From Ulota crispa (taxonomy: Eukaryota > Streptophyta > Bryopsida > Orthotrichales > Orthotrichaceae): a stretch of 64,000 nucleotides of DNA. Of this stretch, positions 1-10,850 are shown piece after piece. The translations under genes and the position numbers were made by a program. Within the stretch, counting starts at the first letter, position 1. The number at the start of each line of letters is the position of its first letter. The notes under the pieces were generated by a model, which was given only the letters and a program-made list of their open reading frames with translations, did no database searches and was not told where the DNA came from. The stretch covers positions 23,073,167-23,137,166 of the forward strand of contig OY987246.1 of the NCBI GenBank assembly GCA_963920765.1. The letters run 5' to 3'.

Positions 1-88
1 GACAATGATTGCAATGACTATAAAACAACTACAAAATGACTGTAAAATGATTGTATAGTCATGGTTTAGTCATTGTCACTTAGTCATA
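1..88. repeat. Imperfect inverted repeat at window edge
   Basis: The first bases (GACAATGATTGCAATGACTA) are answered near position 88 by TAGTCATGGTTTAGTCATTG, an imperfect inverted repeat separated by about 35 bases. It could be one small palindromic element or the end of an element that starts outside the window. No target duplication can be judged because the left flank is missing. Confidence 0.4.
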
Positions 89-839
89 TAGGATGCTGTT
101 TTTTACCTGTGAAGTTTGCCTCAAAAGAGAACAAGAATTATGATGTTTAGTAATTATCCACACAATCAAACATTCAAAAAAAGGTTTGGACTCTTATTTA
201 ATGAATCTAGAAGCATTTACCATTTAATAATCATTAACACTACAAAATTTATTCATAGAATGTAAAAGTTGGTGTGATTGATTTGAAATAGAGGTTCTAT
301 TCTAAAACTAAAAAATGCAATGTTTTTGAAGGAGAGAACATTGATCATTAGTTTCTTGAAACAATAAATTTTATAATACTAGCAAATATTGAAGTTTTTG
401 TTTTTAAAAAATTCTCCTTGGTGGAGTTTAACTTGGATTGACATGATTCAATTTGGGTTGGTAAATAGACTTGCTTTCCTATTTGAAGGCATTTTTTATT
501 ATTTTTTTAAATGTTTCTTTTCATCTCGGGCAACCTTCAAAAAAGGGTAGCAACCAAAAAATGGTCAATTGTGCGTTTAGGGGTTGATTTGCCCACTTCC
601 TTGCGCTGCATTGTGGCCTTCTTGTGGTGCTTGTTAAGTTACTACTAGTATAGGCACCCATTGGTCCGACGAAACACAAAATGATTTTAGGCCCAATTAT
701 GCAAAACATTCCCCTTGCAAAAAAATTAATTCTTACTTTTTATCTGTGTACTCCAATTTCAAACTTTATACATGATGTAAAATATTTATCTTTGAATAGC
801 AAACATTCTCTTGCAATAAAATATTTTTTGTTCTATACC
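89..839. other. AT-rich spacer, nothing recognised
   Basis: I see no gene, RNA or clear repeat here. Short open frames on both strands lack any recognisable protein pattern. Confidence 0.5.
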
Positions 840-1312
840 CACCAAGTTTTATACCCACCGAGTTTTTTACCCATGCAATGAAAGGAATATTACTATTTTC
901 TCATGTAGGAAAATATTAATTGGTTTTTACCTACACTTTTTTACCCACGTAGCAATCATTTGCGCAACATCTTTTTTATTCTTTTGTTTTGCCAATACAA
1001 TTTTTTTACATTTTCACTTTTTACCCACACATTTTTTTACACATGCCATGTTTTACCTATGCAATTTTTTACCTATGCAATTTTTTAGCCTCATAGATTT
1101 TTATATACGCAATACTTTTTTACCCACGCAAGTTTTTCACCAGTGCAGGTTTTTACCCACGCAAGTTTTTCACTAGTGCAGGTTTTTACCCACGCAGGTT
1201 TTTACCCACGCAGGTTTTTACCCACGCAGGTTTTTACCCACGCAGGTTTTTACCCACGCAAGTTTTTCACCAGTGCAGGTTTTTACCCACGCAGGTTTTT
1301 TTACCCATGCGT
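840..1312. repeat. Tandem array, 16-bp unit TTTTTACCCACGCAGG
   Basis: From about 1143 to 1312 the unit TTTTTACCCACGCAGG recurs about ten times, with variants such as TTTTTCACCAGTGCAGG. From about 840 to 1140 there are more degenerate copies spaced by unrelated bases (TTTTTACCCACG, TTTTACCTATGCAA), so the array appears to decay upstream. It ends about 160 bases before the first supported exon of the nuclease-kinase gene. Confidence 0.85.
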
Positions 1313-1474
1313 TAAAAGGATCGCCTATAGATAGATAGATTCACTGCGGTTTAAGCTTAAGTGAAGTTATATTGGTGTTCTTCGTCTTTCTTTTCTTCTC
1401 CAGGCCTTTGTCTTGTAGCAGCTCTTCTGCTCACAAACTTTTCTTTTTCTTGTTTCTTTTGCAATTTTTTTGTG

Positions 1475-4400
1475 ATGAGCGAGGTTAGGCAATGCGTTGT
1501 CCTTCGGCAAATCATGGAGACCCATTGGCCAGAGCTGGGTATCGAAGATGATGACATCAACAAACTGGTGGCCTCGGGCTATACAAATGCCCATGCACTT
1601 GAAAGTGCTAGCAAAGAGGATTTGCTCGAAGTTCTTCCTGACCGATTGGGTGTCGTGATGCAGCTGGTGAAGACATTTGTAGAGCCTTCGAGATTTTCAA
1701 GTAAGCTTGTGTTTCCCACATGAAGGCTTCTGTTTTTTTGAGTTAGATATGTCGGTGAGCTTATTGCATTGGACTGTTTCAGTAAGGTATCATGGGCAGC
1801 TTTTACTTTTTGGTCTACTTTAGGGTTTTGTCAGATCTGTTTTTGTGACCGTCATGTGTAATCCTCTTCTGTAAATTTTGGGAGTAAATATTTCGACGAT
1901 TCATTTCGAATCCTCTTATGTGGTTTGGTGTAAACCCTAAACCCAATTATGTGCTTCTTTACACCATTCTTATAATCTGCCTTGCTCTGTTTTCGTGAGT
2001 GCTTTTCGTCAAGAAAAGTGTCTGTTTTTCCCAGTGGTACCAAATGTATGCTTTCCTCAACCAAACACAATAGCAACCAACCATTGCAAGTATAGTATTG
2101 GGTGTAAGGTAGCAGCACCCATAACCGTCAGTTTAAGGGTTTTGAACATGATGGTTATTAATAAACATCTAGCAAATTATAGGATCCTATTAGCAAGAGA
2201 AAATTGATGATTTTGCACTTTCAAATGTATTATTTGGATACTGTGAGAATAAGTTGTGAATTTTTAAAGAGCAAACTGCCATTATACCCATAACCAACAC
2301 TAAGGTTTCATGTTCACATGTTGTACATCCTTGTAATTACATTTATTTACTACCATATATTCTCCAAGATTTTAGAGGTGATGTAAGGTTTCATGTTCAC
2401 ATGTTGGTACATCCTTGTAATTACATCTTTTTACTTCCACAGATTCTCCAAGATGTTAGAGGTGATGGTTATGGGAACAGTGGCGCTTATGGGTACTGCT
2501 ACCTTATTTATGGATTTTTATTCTAATAACTGGCTTGCATGTGCAGATAAATGCACAGAATTTGATTGGCTACGTCAGGAGTTGCCGTAATGGAGATCAG
2601 AGAGGTCTTGCACGACACCGAGCGCCACGCATACGGAGCGGATGTATAGGCCTGTGAGCGTGAAGTATTGGGACGTGGTGAAAGACATCGACGACTTTTT
2701 GAACAAGGCAAACAAGACAAGACGCATGTATGAGGAAGTGAATGGCTCTCAATTCAGATCAGTATCAAAGAGGGGTTCGAAAGGCATCATTCTTGTTGTC
2801 TTGTTCACCATCATTCCATTTTTTAGAAAGATGCGACCAGGTTGCTTGGTAACATGGAGCCAGCAAGTCTATCTTCCAATGCCACCAGAATCTTTCACAG
2901 AAGGAGGAGAGTTGACGAAGAACTCAGACGGATCCATTGCCGAGGACAGAGCTGTCCCAAAAGCTTTTGCACATGCCATACCTCCTCGTGCGGATACGAT
3001 GATTGAACTAGACGACGAGTATGTTGTTGCTATTGAGCACAAGAAAAGAGGTCTCGAATGTCCCGTGGATTTATATAAACTGTGGGCGAAATGCTCATGT
3101 CAGACAGGTTTTAAGCATGGCCAGATCTCATGGGATTTTTGGGTCGATTCCCGTTTTCACGATTTGTCAAGAATGCTCAGTTGAATGTCAAGCTTTGCTA
3201 ACATGGGGGGCTGTATTGATTTAGGGATCACCCTCAACTCCGAGTGCTGGTGCAATTCTAACATCAAGGAAGAGCATGCCAAGAGTCTTGTGAATTGCAT
3301 TGCTCAGTTTTATGAATACATGGTTTTGTAAGCAGTTCATTAACCCTTTGTCTACCTTGGGATTATTCGGGTGGGGCTAGCTCAGTGTTGCGCCTTTGTC
3401 ATGATTTTCCAGTGAAAAGGCAGTTCTGTTTAACAAAACTTCGTTTTTTGCCCGGGCAGCTATTTGGTGTTCTGACCTACTTTTATTATTCACGCAGGTT
3501 TGGCTAGCTAGTCTCTGCTTTTGTCCACACCCCTTTTGTTGTTCCATCATGCTTTTTGTGTAATTTGTAGGGTGTCCTATGGATTACGTTCAGGAATCAA
3601 AAGGCTCCGACATGCATGCACCCCGTTTTTGTGCTTTCTAGTACTGCAGTTGTGAGGTTGTCCTCATTCTATCTTCTTTTTCTGTTGAGTTGCAGGGCAA
3701 AGGTTGGGTATGGCGTTCTCTCCGATGCCGAGAACTGGTATCTCTTCAAAAGAGATCATGATGGCGGCCTCTCTATTTCAACAGGTTTCAGATTGAATGG
3801 TGGGCAAAGGCCTTTGCTTGCGGCACTTTGTTTATATATTGGATTCTGCTATCAAAACCCGTGGTCAGTTTAATGATTTCCCTAAGAACGGTGAGCGTCC
3901 CTGGAGCTCGGAGGCTGCCCCTTGCATCAGTCCCAGTAGCAGCATCCCTAACGATAATGAAGACAAGGATAGCACTTCCAAGCAAACTGAGCGCAAATCT
4001 GGTGGTTCCAGAACGTCGCCAGCTAGGTAACCTATTTAATTAGCCACCTACCCAAGCATTGGCACATTCTTTTCTATGTAGACAAAAGAAGAGAACAAAT
4101 GTTTAAATGATGGCAAGTGCATGTACAGGACTCGATGTGCACCAAATGCGAGGCAGAATCAAATGCAGGAGATTTCTGCATCAGACTTGCATCTGGACAA
4201 CCAACCCATCAGCAGTGGGGGATGGAGCGGCAACGTGGTTGGCGGCACTTTGAATGGTCGCCGTGTTGCAGTGAAGCTGGCTCCCCGCAATTCGGAACGT
4301 GCAGAGGTGAGCTGGAGTCTTGTCATGGAATTGTTTTTGCACGCCCGTCTAAAAGTTCACTATTACTTGGTCTACATCGGGGCTGACCTGGAGTGTTCTT

Positions 4401-5389
4401 GCCAGCGATTGCTTTTGTAGCAGGCCGTCTTTGCTAGACGCAACATGGAGCATAAACGTTCTTTAAACTGGCTAAATTTCACAGGATTGCTAACAAAATT
4501 TTCATGCAGCTAAAAAATATGTAAACTTTACAGTGTTAAATTTGAAAATTTTAGCTTTATAGCAGTGTTTTTAGCTACTCGTGCTAAAAATGAAAATCAT
4601 ATGTGGGAACACTGATTTTTTTTGTGTTGAAATGCATGTGTGGTTTGCGACACCTTATTAGCTTCTGATCTCGTTCTGTACTTACCGTCTTGTGGTTGTG
4701 GTCGTGCTTGTACACTCAGGCCCTATTGAACGAGGTGGACGCCTACCAAAAGCTACAGGAGTATTGGGGGGAATTCGTGCCCTCATTAGTTGGATATGGA
4801 ACCACAGCCCATGGCCAGATCGTTTTCATAGCAGTAGACTTGATCGATGGCAGTCCACTCGAACCTGGTAAGTAATAATCAAGCTCTTAAACCAACAAAT
4901 GGGGAGTGTGATGGTCTTCCTCCTTTCCCTTGGGCTGCTTGCTTGCAGCTTAATCATGGTGCCAGAATAGTATCTCTGATGCTCTACAATCGCATGGCTG
5001 GTAGACGTTAGGTTTATTTTTCAGTGTATTGTTTTTTGTTCTCAGGAACAGTGACCATTAGTTTTATTTTTTCAGTGTTTTTTTTTTTGTTCTCAGAAAT
5101 AGCGACCGAGGAGGTGGCAACTGCGGCATGTCGGGCCCTTAGTGCAGTCCATGCATGTAAGCTGCTTCATGGGGACGTGGAGGCACGCAATATTATGGTT
5201 GTGGGGGGTACACAGCCTTCTGTCCGCCTTATTGATTTTGGCTTTGCACGGTGCAGCAGCAGTAAGAGGTCGCACAAGGCAGAGCTCTCGAGGTTGCAGA
5301 GCGTCATGGCGACATGGGTGTTGGTGTGGAGAAGAAGTTTGGTGCAACATAATAGCCTCATCGTCAGCAGCTATCACCATATTCGTTAA
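1475..5389 (+). CDS. SAM-like / PD-(D/E)XK nuclease-like / protein kinase-like gene, probably decayed
   Basis: Supported exons: 1475-1700 (ATG, helical SAM-like segment with DINKLVASGYTNAHALESAS), about 2590-3107, 3225-3327, 3696-about 3815, about 3815-4026, 4129-4306, 4720-4867 and 5097-5389. Junctions 3107/3225, 3327/3696, 4026/4129, 4306/4720 and 4867/5097 keep phase at GT-AG sites. The middle has a nuclease-like core: Asp in ADTMIEL, ExK in VAIEHKK, then QFYEYM (Q-x3-Y) and NWYLFKRD. The last exons have kinase elements: a Gly-rich loop (GGWSGNVVGG), VAVK, a Glu in EALLNEVDAY, HGDVEARNIM (catalytic loop) and LIDFGFAR (DFG). Nuclease plus kinase resembles Crinkler-RHS-type (CR) effector-like proteins; that is inference from motifs. 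Problems: the exon 1 to 2 junction does not stay in frame, the frame shifts near 2645 and near 3800-3825, and the C-terminus runs into a MITE. It could be a pseudogene or contain sequence errors. The role is unknown. Confidence 0.6.
2301..2467 (+). repeat. 83/84-bp tandem duplication over a 3' splice site
   Basis: 2301-2383 and 2384-2467 are near-identical direct copies, both starting TAAGGTTTCATGTTCACATG. Only the second has a plausible acceptor (TTCCACAG at 2442); the first has CCATAT at the same place. The duplication covers an intron end and the start of the following putative exon of the nuclease-kinase gene. Confidence 0.85.
4459..4614 (+). repeat. Intron repeat, copy 1 (also in the ABCG gene)
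   Basis: This stretch of the intron 4307-4719 (TTTAAACTGGCTAAATTTCA ... GTGTTTTTAGCTACTCGTGC) matches two adjacent copies at 33667-33825 and 33841-33987 in an ABCG intron, apart from scattered substitutions and small indels. A more distant inverted copy lies around 42300-42370. It is a dispersed repeat with no clear terminal inverted repeat. Confidence 0.75.
5012..5107 (+). repeat. About 46-bp tandem duplication over a 3' splice site
   Basis: 5012-5057 and 5061-5107 are direct copies containing the pyrimidine tract, TTGTTCTCAG acceptor and first exon bases (GAACAGTGACC versus AAATAGCGACC). The downstream acceptor at 5096 keeps the kinase frame. This is the second duplicated acceptor in the same gene. 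Confidence 0.8.
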
Positions 5390-5623
5390 TTGGGAAAAAC
5401 CGTACATTTTGGGACTTTCAGGTGAAAGTTTGAGGAGGTCTCCTCAAACCTAGCTTGCAGCGTTTTTTTGTACACGTGTCCTCATCTGAGAGGAGGCATT
5501 TGAGAGGGAAAAAGTGGCGCAGACTTAATCTGATACCTTCAAATCTGATTTAAAGTAACTTTTTGGGTTTGAGGTGGAGTACAAGGTGGGACACCTGTTT
5601 TTCCCAGATTAACAAATATGGTG
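5375..5623. mobile_element. MITE family C, copy 1 (supplies the stop of the upstream gene)
   Basis: Terminal inverted repeats CACCATATTCGTTAATTGGG and CCCAGATTAACAAATATGGTG bound about 250 bp. The interior shares long stretches with the copy at 7083-7334 (GTACACGTG, GGAATTTGAGAGGGAAAAA-like, TACCTTCAAATCTG). The TAA at 5387-5389 ending the kinase-like frame lies within the left terminal repeat. No convincing target duplication is visible. Confidence 0.8.
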
Positions 5624-6128
5624 TTAGCTTTGTTTAGTGTAGCATAACCACCCTTTTCAAGTGACTCCGATGAGGGAGATGGAGCCCACGGTTGTAAGCT
5701 ACGACCACAGGGCACCGTATCTACTTTGCCGTAGAGTACTCATACGGCGGTTTGCAGCGATCGAGCGGTTTTATGTGGACTTAGCTACCTAATCAAACCG
5801 TGACGATGAAAGACTTGTGATCTCACAACTTGGTTGCAATTGTTTCAGAAAGATCGACCGAAGAATATCAAAAGTCTCAGATGCATCTGACGCCATACGG
5901 ACACGGTGGGTGACCCTGAGGAGAAGATCGAGGGTGCACAATTGTCCGAGAAATGGCGGGTAAGCATGTCGAGCGTGACAGATGGCAGGTACGGAAATCC
6001 GCTGGGAAGAAGGTGCATAAGCACGTTAATTGTTTCTGAAGGGGGAAATCACCAGGCTGAGATGGTGGATCAGAACTCGTGCACAATTGCCTAGATACGC
6101 GTCCTCCATATATTCCTACCGCTCTCAA

Positions 6129-6485
6129 CACCATATTCATTAAGTTGGGTATTTGTGAACATTTTGGGAATTCTGGCCCTTTTCTGTCAAGTGCGCATTT
6201 TACTGTTTTCCAATGAAATGAGATATATATCTTCCAGAAATACTCTCTTTATTACCCAAGAAGTTTATGATCTTCTAGAAATATGCTCTTTATTACCCAA
6301 GAAGCCGAGAACAGGACCTATTTGTTCCACAAAATAACAATATTTCTGAAATTTTGGACAGAAAGTTCATTAACTAAGTTTAAGGTGATCACCTTAAACC
6401 TCTCAAATGGGTTTAAGGTGACTCTTTTGGTTTCAGGTGAAGCACAACTTGGGAATTGCGTTTTCCCAATTTAATGAATATTGTG
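6129..6485. mobile_element. MITE family C, copy 2
   Basis: The ends CACCATATTCATTAAGTTGGG and CCCAATTTAATGAATATTGTG are inverted repeats matching copies 1 and 3. The interior differs, with an internal direct repeat (CTCTTTATTACCCAAGAAG twice, about 6244 and 6287). Confidence 0.7.
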
Positions 6486-7082
6486 TTTCTTGTAAAATAT
6501 TGTGCTCGAATAGGAATTCCACAACAAATCACGGCACTTTAGTCAAAGCAACAAACACTTGTACAGTTTCAGGGGGTTGAGGAGAATGGGGGCAAGGCAG
6601 GGGTGAGCACACACTGGTTTGGTTTCGTGAATTACAAAATTCAGTGACTAGCAAGGAACGACAATGACTACCTCGATCGATCGCCCTATTTCTAAGCAGA
6701 AGAAATTATGCAGTTTTGTAATGTAGCTGGATTCTTACAACTTCCACTCTTAGCAAGCGCAGCAGCTGCAGATCTTGAATATTAGTGACGGTGTAAATGC
6801 AGCAGATGTTGAAACCTTTTCTCTTTTCTAATGCTTTGGAAACACTGAGCAAATAACGTATTCCTGCTTCTCCTTGCTTCAGTTACAATTTTCAATTACA
6901 GAACTGAAGTAAACCCGTTATTCTGTTATTTGTGTACCATGTGACTATGGTGTTTTGCACCGTAACATACACGAAGTTTTCTTTGGTGCACACGTAAATT
7001 TTACGATCATGTCGTTCTTTGCACGTTTGCTGTGGGAGCTCCATTGATGTCTCTTCATCCACACTAGCCTCATGACTATGAA

Positions 7083-7334
7083 CACCGTATTATGTAATCT
7101 GGGAAAAAGGGCACTTTTTGGGACTTTTGAAGGTTCTAGGTGATCACCTAAAACCAAGTTCTAGCATTTTTTTTGGTACACGTGCCCTCACCTATGAAGA
7201 GGAATTTGAGAGGGAAAAAATCTTAATGACTCAAACTGAATCTAATACCTTCAAATCTGGTTTAAGGTAACCTTTTGGGTTTAAGGTGGAGTACAAAATG
7301 GTACCTCCTTTTTCCCAGATTACATAATATGGTG
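7083..7334. mobile_element. MITE family C, copy 3
   Basis: The ends CACCGTATTATGTAATCTGGG and CCCAGATTACATAATATGGTG are nearly perfect inverted repeats. The interior aligns with copy 1, so both derive from one master. Three copies within 2 kb suggest local hopping or preference for this site. Confidence 0.8.
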
Positions 7335-8039
7335 TTTATGGCTACAATCATAAGAGCAGCCCAAGTTACAGCAAAATCATGACCTCAAACACATCGTCGA
7401 TCATACCGCTTACATTCCACAGTACTTTCGTTACGACAAACTATGACCAACAGTCACCACAGGTAATGCAACAGATTCTCTTGTCTTCGTTGAAGAGGCT
7501 GTCATCACAAACGCAAAGTGAACAACATGTTGATGCAACAAAAAGGCAAAAATATTCAACCTGCGCCGGTACGGACAAAATTTCCCGCCAAAAAACTTGC
7601 ATCTGATGCCAGCTTGGAACGTTGGTGGACACGTTGCTGCTTCCAAGTCAACCCATTTTTTTTTCTGGCTCCAGAGTGCCAATTTCCAAAAAAAATGGAC
7701 AGCTTCCAACTCAATTCTCCTCCGGGTTCAACGCTCTTGTACAAAGATACATATGTTGTATCGTCTGGATAGTATAACTGCTTCCCGACCTATGCATGCC
7801 AATTTTATGCACCCATTGACTACACCATATTGTTGAGGATAGTGCAAATACAAACTCCTGCAATTCATAATTGAATCCATGCATTGGAACCAGTGTTTTT
7901 GTTTGGGGCAAAATGTCCGCAGGAAGCGAATTTTTTTTAGAGACGCCTGAAATTAACGCCAAAGGTTGGGTTTCCAATGAATATATTTTGCCAATTTTTC
8001 ATATATATCATTAAAAGATCTGGACATGTCGTCAAGTAG
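7335..8039. other. Spacer, no supported gene
   Basis: Short frames exist on both strands but none resembles a known protein. A segment at 7885-7990 (TGTTTTTGTTTGGGGC ...) recurs in diverged form at 8484-8590, so both are probably fragments of one repeat. Confidence 0.4.
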
Positions 8040-8169
8040 CACCATTCACCATTCACCATTCACCATTCACCATTCACCATTCACCATTCACCATTCATCA
8101 TTCACCATTCACCATTCACCATTCACCATTCACCATTCACCATTCACCATTCACCATTCACCATTCACC
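8040..8169. repeat. Heptanucleotide array (CACCATT)n, about 18 copies
   Basis: Eighteen or so uninterrupted CACCATT units with a single CATCATT variant. Near-perfect identity implies recent expansion. The unit is not the plant telomere repeat. The open frame through it is a by-product of the 7-bp period. Confidence 0.98.
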
Positions 8170-8856
8170 AGTGACAAAGCACAACAAATGTATAATTTTC
8201 TTTGTATGTGGTAATTGTACAAGCATGACCATCAATTACTAAATCGTAGAAGCCTCTCAAGTGGGTCCACAATCCACACATAGACTTAAGTTTATATGGT
8301 ACCCTGATTCCAAAGTACCATGATTTTATTGAGGCATAAAAAAATACTACTCTAAAGGATAAATATTATGTGTTACATATGTATTGGTCAAACTACATAA
8401 ACAAAAGATGGCATGGTACAATCAGTCAATTTCATTGGTCAATTGTGCCCAACTAAGCTACATTGAATATTGCATGTAGGTCAATGTTTTTGTTTGGGGC
8501 TACAAATCTCCAAAAAATGAATTTTTTAGGAGCCCAAAATTAGCATCACAGCCAATGAAAACAGTGAGTGTAATTTGCCAAAATTCACCAGTGTAAGGGA
8601 CTGCTTTTGCCCCTGGTTTCCCACATGTCATACCACAATCATTTGCTTTAAATGTCTTTTTGCACTAAAAATTTGAGGATTGCTTGTGGACTTCAACAAA
8701 AATTAAATGAAAGAAGCCAGATTTGCACCAGATAAAAAGGCAATTGCCAAATTAGCACCAAACACAAAATTCCAATCTAAACACTGATTGGAACATCTCC
8801 AAATATGCAAAAAACTTCATCTATCGGTCATAGTGGCACGTTAGGTTGTTCAAGGA

Positions 8857-9093
8857 TTAACCCCTGAGCGCCCAGCTCATGTTTGAGCATAGGGGCCAAA
8901 TGGGGGGTTTAATGGGCACCAAAGTTTGTAAAATATCATCCAACAAAATGTGACCGTACGGATGGAAATAACACTACCTTCTTGCTGATGGGGACTAGCC
9001 ACATATAGGTTTGCCTTACTTATAAATAATATATATGCAATCTATTTTTGATCCTAGCAACAGCATCCCGTCGCTAAGGCGCCCAAGGGTTAA
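8857..9093. mobile_element. TTAA-bounded element (family B), copy 1
   Basis: Bounded by TTAA on both sides: left end TTAACCCCTGAGCGCCCAGC; right end read outward-in TTAACCCTTGGGCGCC. The TTAA duplication plus CCC termini follow the piggyBac pattern. No transposase frame is present. Confidence 0.65.
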
Positions 9094-9237
9094 GAGTTGC
9101 ACAAAAACTAAGCCCTAGGCCAAGTGCAATTAAACCCATGCGAGCTTGTTTTTCACTCTTTCCAAAACCACGGGCCAAGTGCTCCCACTTTGGTTTCAAA
9201 CACTCACTTCAAAGTTTTGCATCCATCAAATTTGACT

Positions 9238-9570
9238 ATAAGGTAGGAGGCTCATAAACCAACCATCTAAAGGCTGAAACTTGAGTTTTGGGGAGTTGAA
9301 ACTTCTTGAAACATTTTTGTGTAAATTTTTCTTGAAAGACAAGAAGAATTCCCATCTAATCCAAGTTGTTTCATATTTTTTGGAGCTTTGTGGAATTAGT
9401 TATGAAATTTTGAAGTTGAAGTGGCATAGGGCTCTAAAACTGCCCAGCTCCTCAAATCTACACAATTTGTACATTGTTGAAACCTATGAAAAATAACAAG
9501 TACAAATGAAATACATTTGAGAAGGTTAGCGGTTTTAGAGCGTGGGCAGTTTATGAGCCTCCTATCTTAA
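9238..9570. mobile_element. MITE family E, copy 1
   Basis: Ends AAGGTAGGAGGCTCATAAAC and GTTTATGAGCCTCCTATCTT are inverted repeats. The interior shares segments, in reverse orientation, with the copy in the ABCG intron at 37506-37799. Confidence 0.75.
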
Positions 9571-9704
9571 CATCAAATTATCTTTCAATGTTTTGCGTAG
9601 TCCAAACTTTAAAAAAAGGTCCAAAAAGTCTAGAATTGCATGAATAGTTTAGATTTGTATAAACACAACACAACCATTGTAAAAAACTATTCTAACATTC
9701 TTTA

Positions 9705-10005
9705 CACTAAATATTGCCTTTAGGTTGCTCAAGATTAATTTATTGACATTTTACATTGTATATATATTTATTGTTGATACAATAATTTTCATCACTAGTT
9801 ATTGCAATAAAAATTTCATAAAGGTCCTCACAACAACAACCATGTTGTGAAAAACAAATAAGCAGCGTCCACCTCATAAACTATATAAAATCCTAAAATT
9901 TAAAGAGTTAAATGCGCCTCCAAGTAGCCAAATGATGAGTCATGAGGTAATTTTTCAAGTTAAGACAACCCAATTGTCAAGGCAACCTAAATGCAATATT
10001 CAGTG
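9705..10005. mobile_element. MITE family F, copy 1 (CACTA-like ends)
   Basis: Ends CACTAAATATTGCCTTTAGG and CCTAAATGCAATATTCAGTG form a terminal inverted repeat of about 26 bp. The interior shows diverged similarity to 16613-16922 (CCTCCAAGTAGCCAAA, GGCAACCTAA). The CACTA start fits the CACTA superfamily, but the 3-bp duplication cannot be confirmed. Confidence 0.65.
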
Positions 10006-10850
10006 TTGTAATCATAAGAACTTTGGCTTCTCTAATGTTGCTGGAAAGCCAAAAAAAAACAAAAAACAAAAAAAACAAAATGTCTCACATTTGCTATAGA
10101 AAGCACGCATACGTTCACCAATGCTTGTCTTCTTCCTTGTACTTTTTGGCACCTCAAACATAAAATGAGCTCAGGACTTTGCATTAAAAAGGATAAAACA
10201 AAACAAAAATAAATAAATAAATAAATTTAGATTTCTTTGTTACAAAAGGGGTACTTGTGGCACGTTTTATTTCACATTTTGTTTTTAGCTAGGGTGGCTC
10301 CACGAGTTCAACATACTGTACGTTGGGTCAGGGTTGTTCCCCTTGTCATACCCCCAAATAGCTTTACCCAACATACCATATGCAAACAAAAAGTTTTTCA
10401 AAAAATATTTCAAACAATTAGGTGGTGAAACCAATGTTTGGGGAGAAATTTTAGCTTCGTCTGCCAAAATCCGGCATTTCCTAGTTTCAACCGGACTTTT
10501 ACTAACATGCACCGTTCTGTAAAACTTCTAAACTTCTAGAATAATATATATGTAAAAAAAATTGGAGAAAATGACCAATTTTTTATCTGGTAGTTTCAGT
10601 TTTTAACCGGCTGCCAATACACTAACCGCTCGTTGCCTGGTTCTCCCCGAACCCCGGGTGAAACCATTGAAAAAATCCTTTTTCTAACCCAAAAAATGAA
10701 AATACGTACCGTGCCATCTCTCAAAGAAGTAAAAAGGATTTCAAAGTAAATTCACAGCTTTGAAGTTAATGTGTTGAAAGCACACCAAGTACTTGGCTTG
10801 AATTTAATGATGGTACCATTCATCTATGGTATTGGTTTCAAGCTATTGTT
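10006..10850. other. Spacer with repeat fragments
   Basis: Holds A-rich tracts (about 10050-10080, 10195-10225) and a segment around 10420-10650 faintly related to 20170-20300 and 26520-26760 (CCGGACTTTT, GGTTCTCCCCGAA). No gene recognised. Confidence 0.35.

Noticed and set aside
1143-1334. Open frame with reiterated FYPRRF, and CRISPR-like look of the 16-bp array
   Set aside because: The units are directly adjacent without unique spacers, the genome is eukaryotic, and the peptide is just the translated repeat.
7379-7606. 75-codon ATG frame (MTSNTSSIIPLTFH...)
   Set aside because: Starts at an ATG but has no recognisable motif, no splice partner and ordinary AT-rich composition; judged chance.
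8026-8214. Open frame encoding reiterated TIHHSPF
   Set aside because: Produced by the CACCATT array; seven-base units without stops read open in all three frames.
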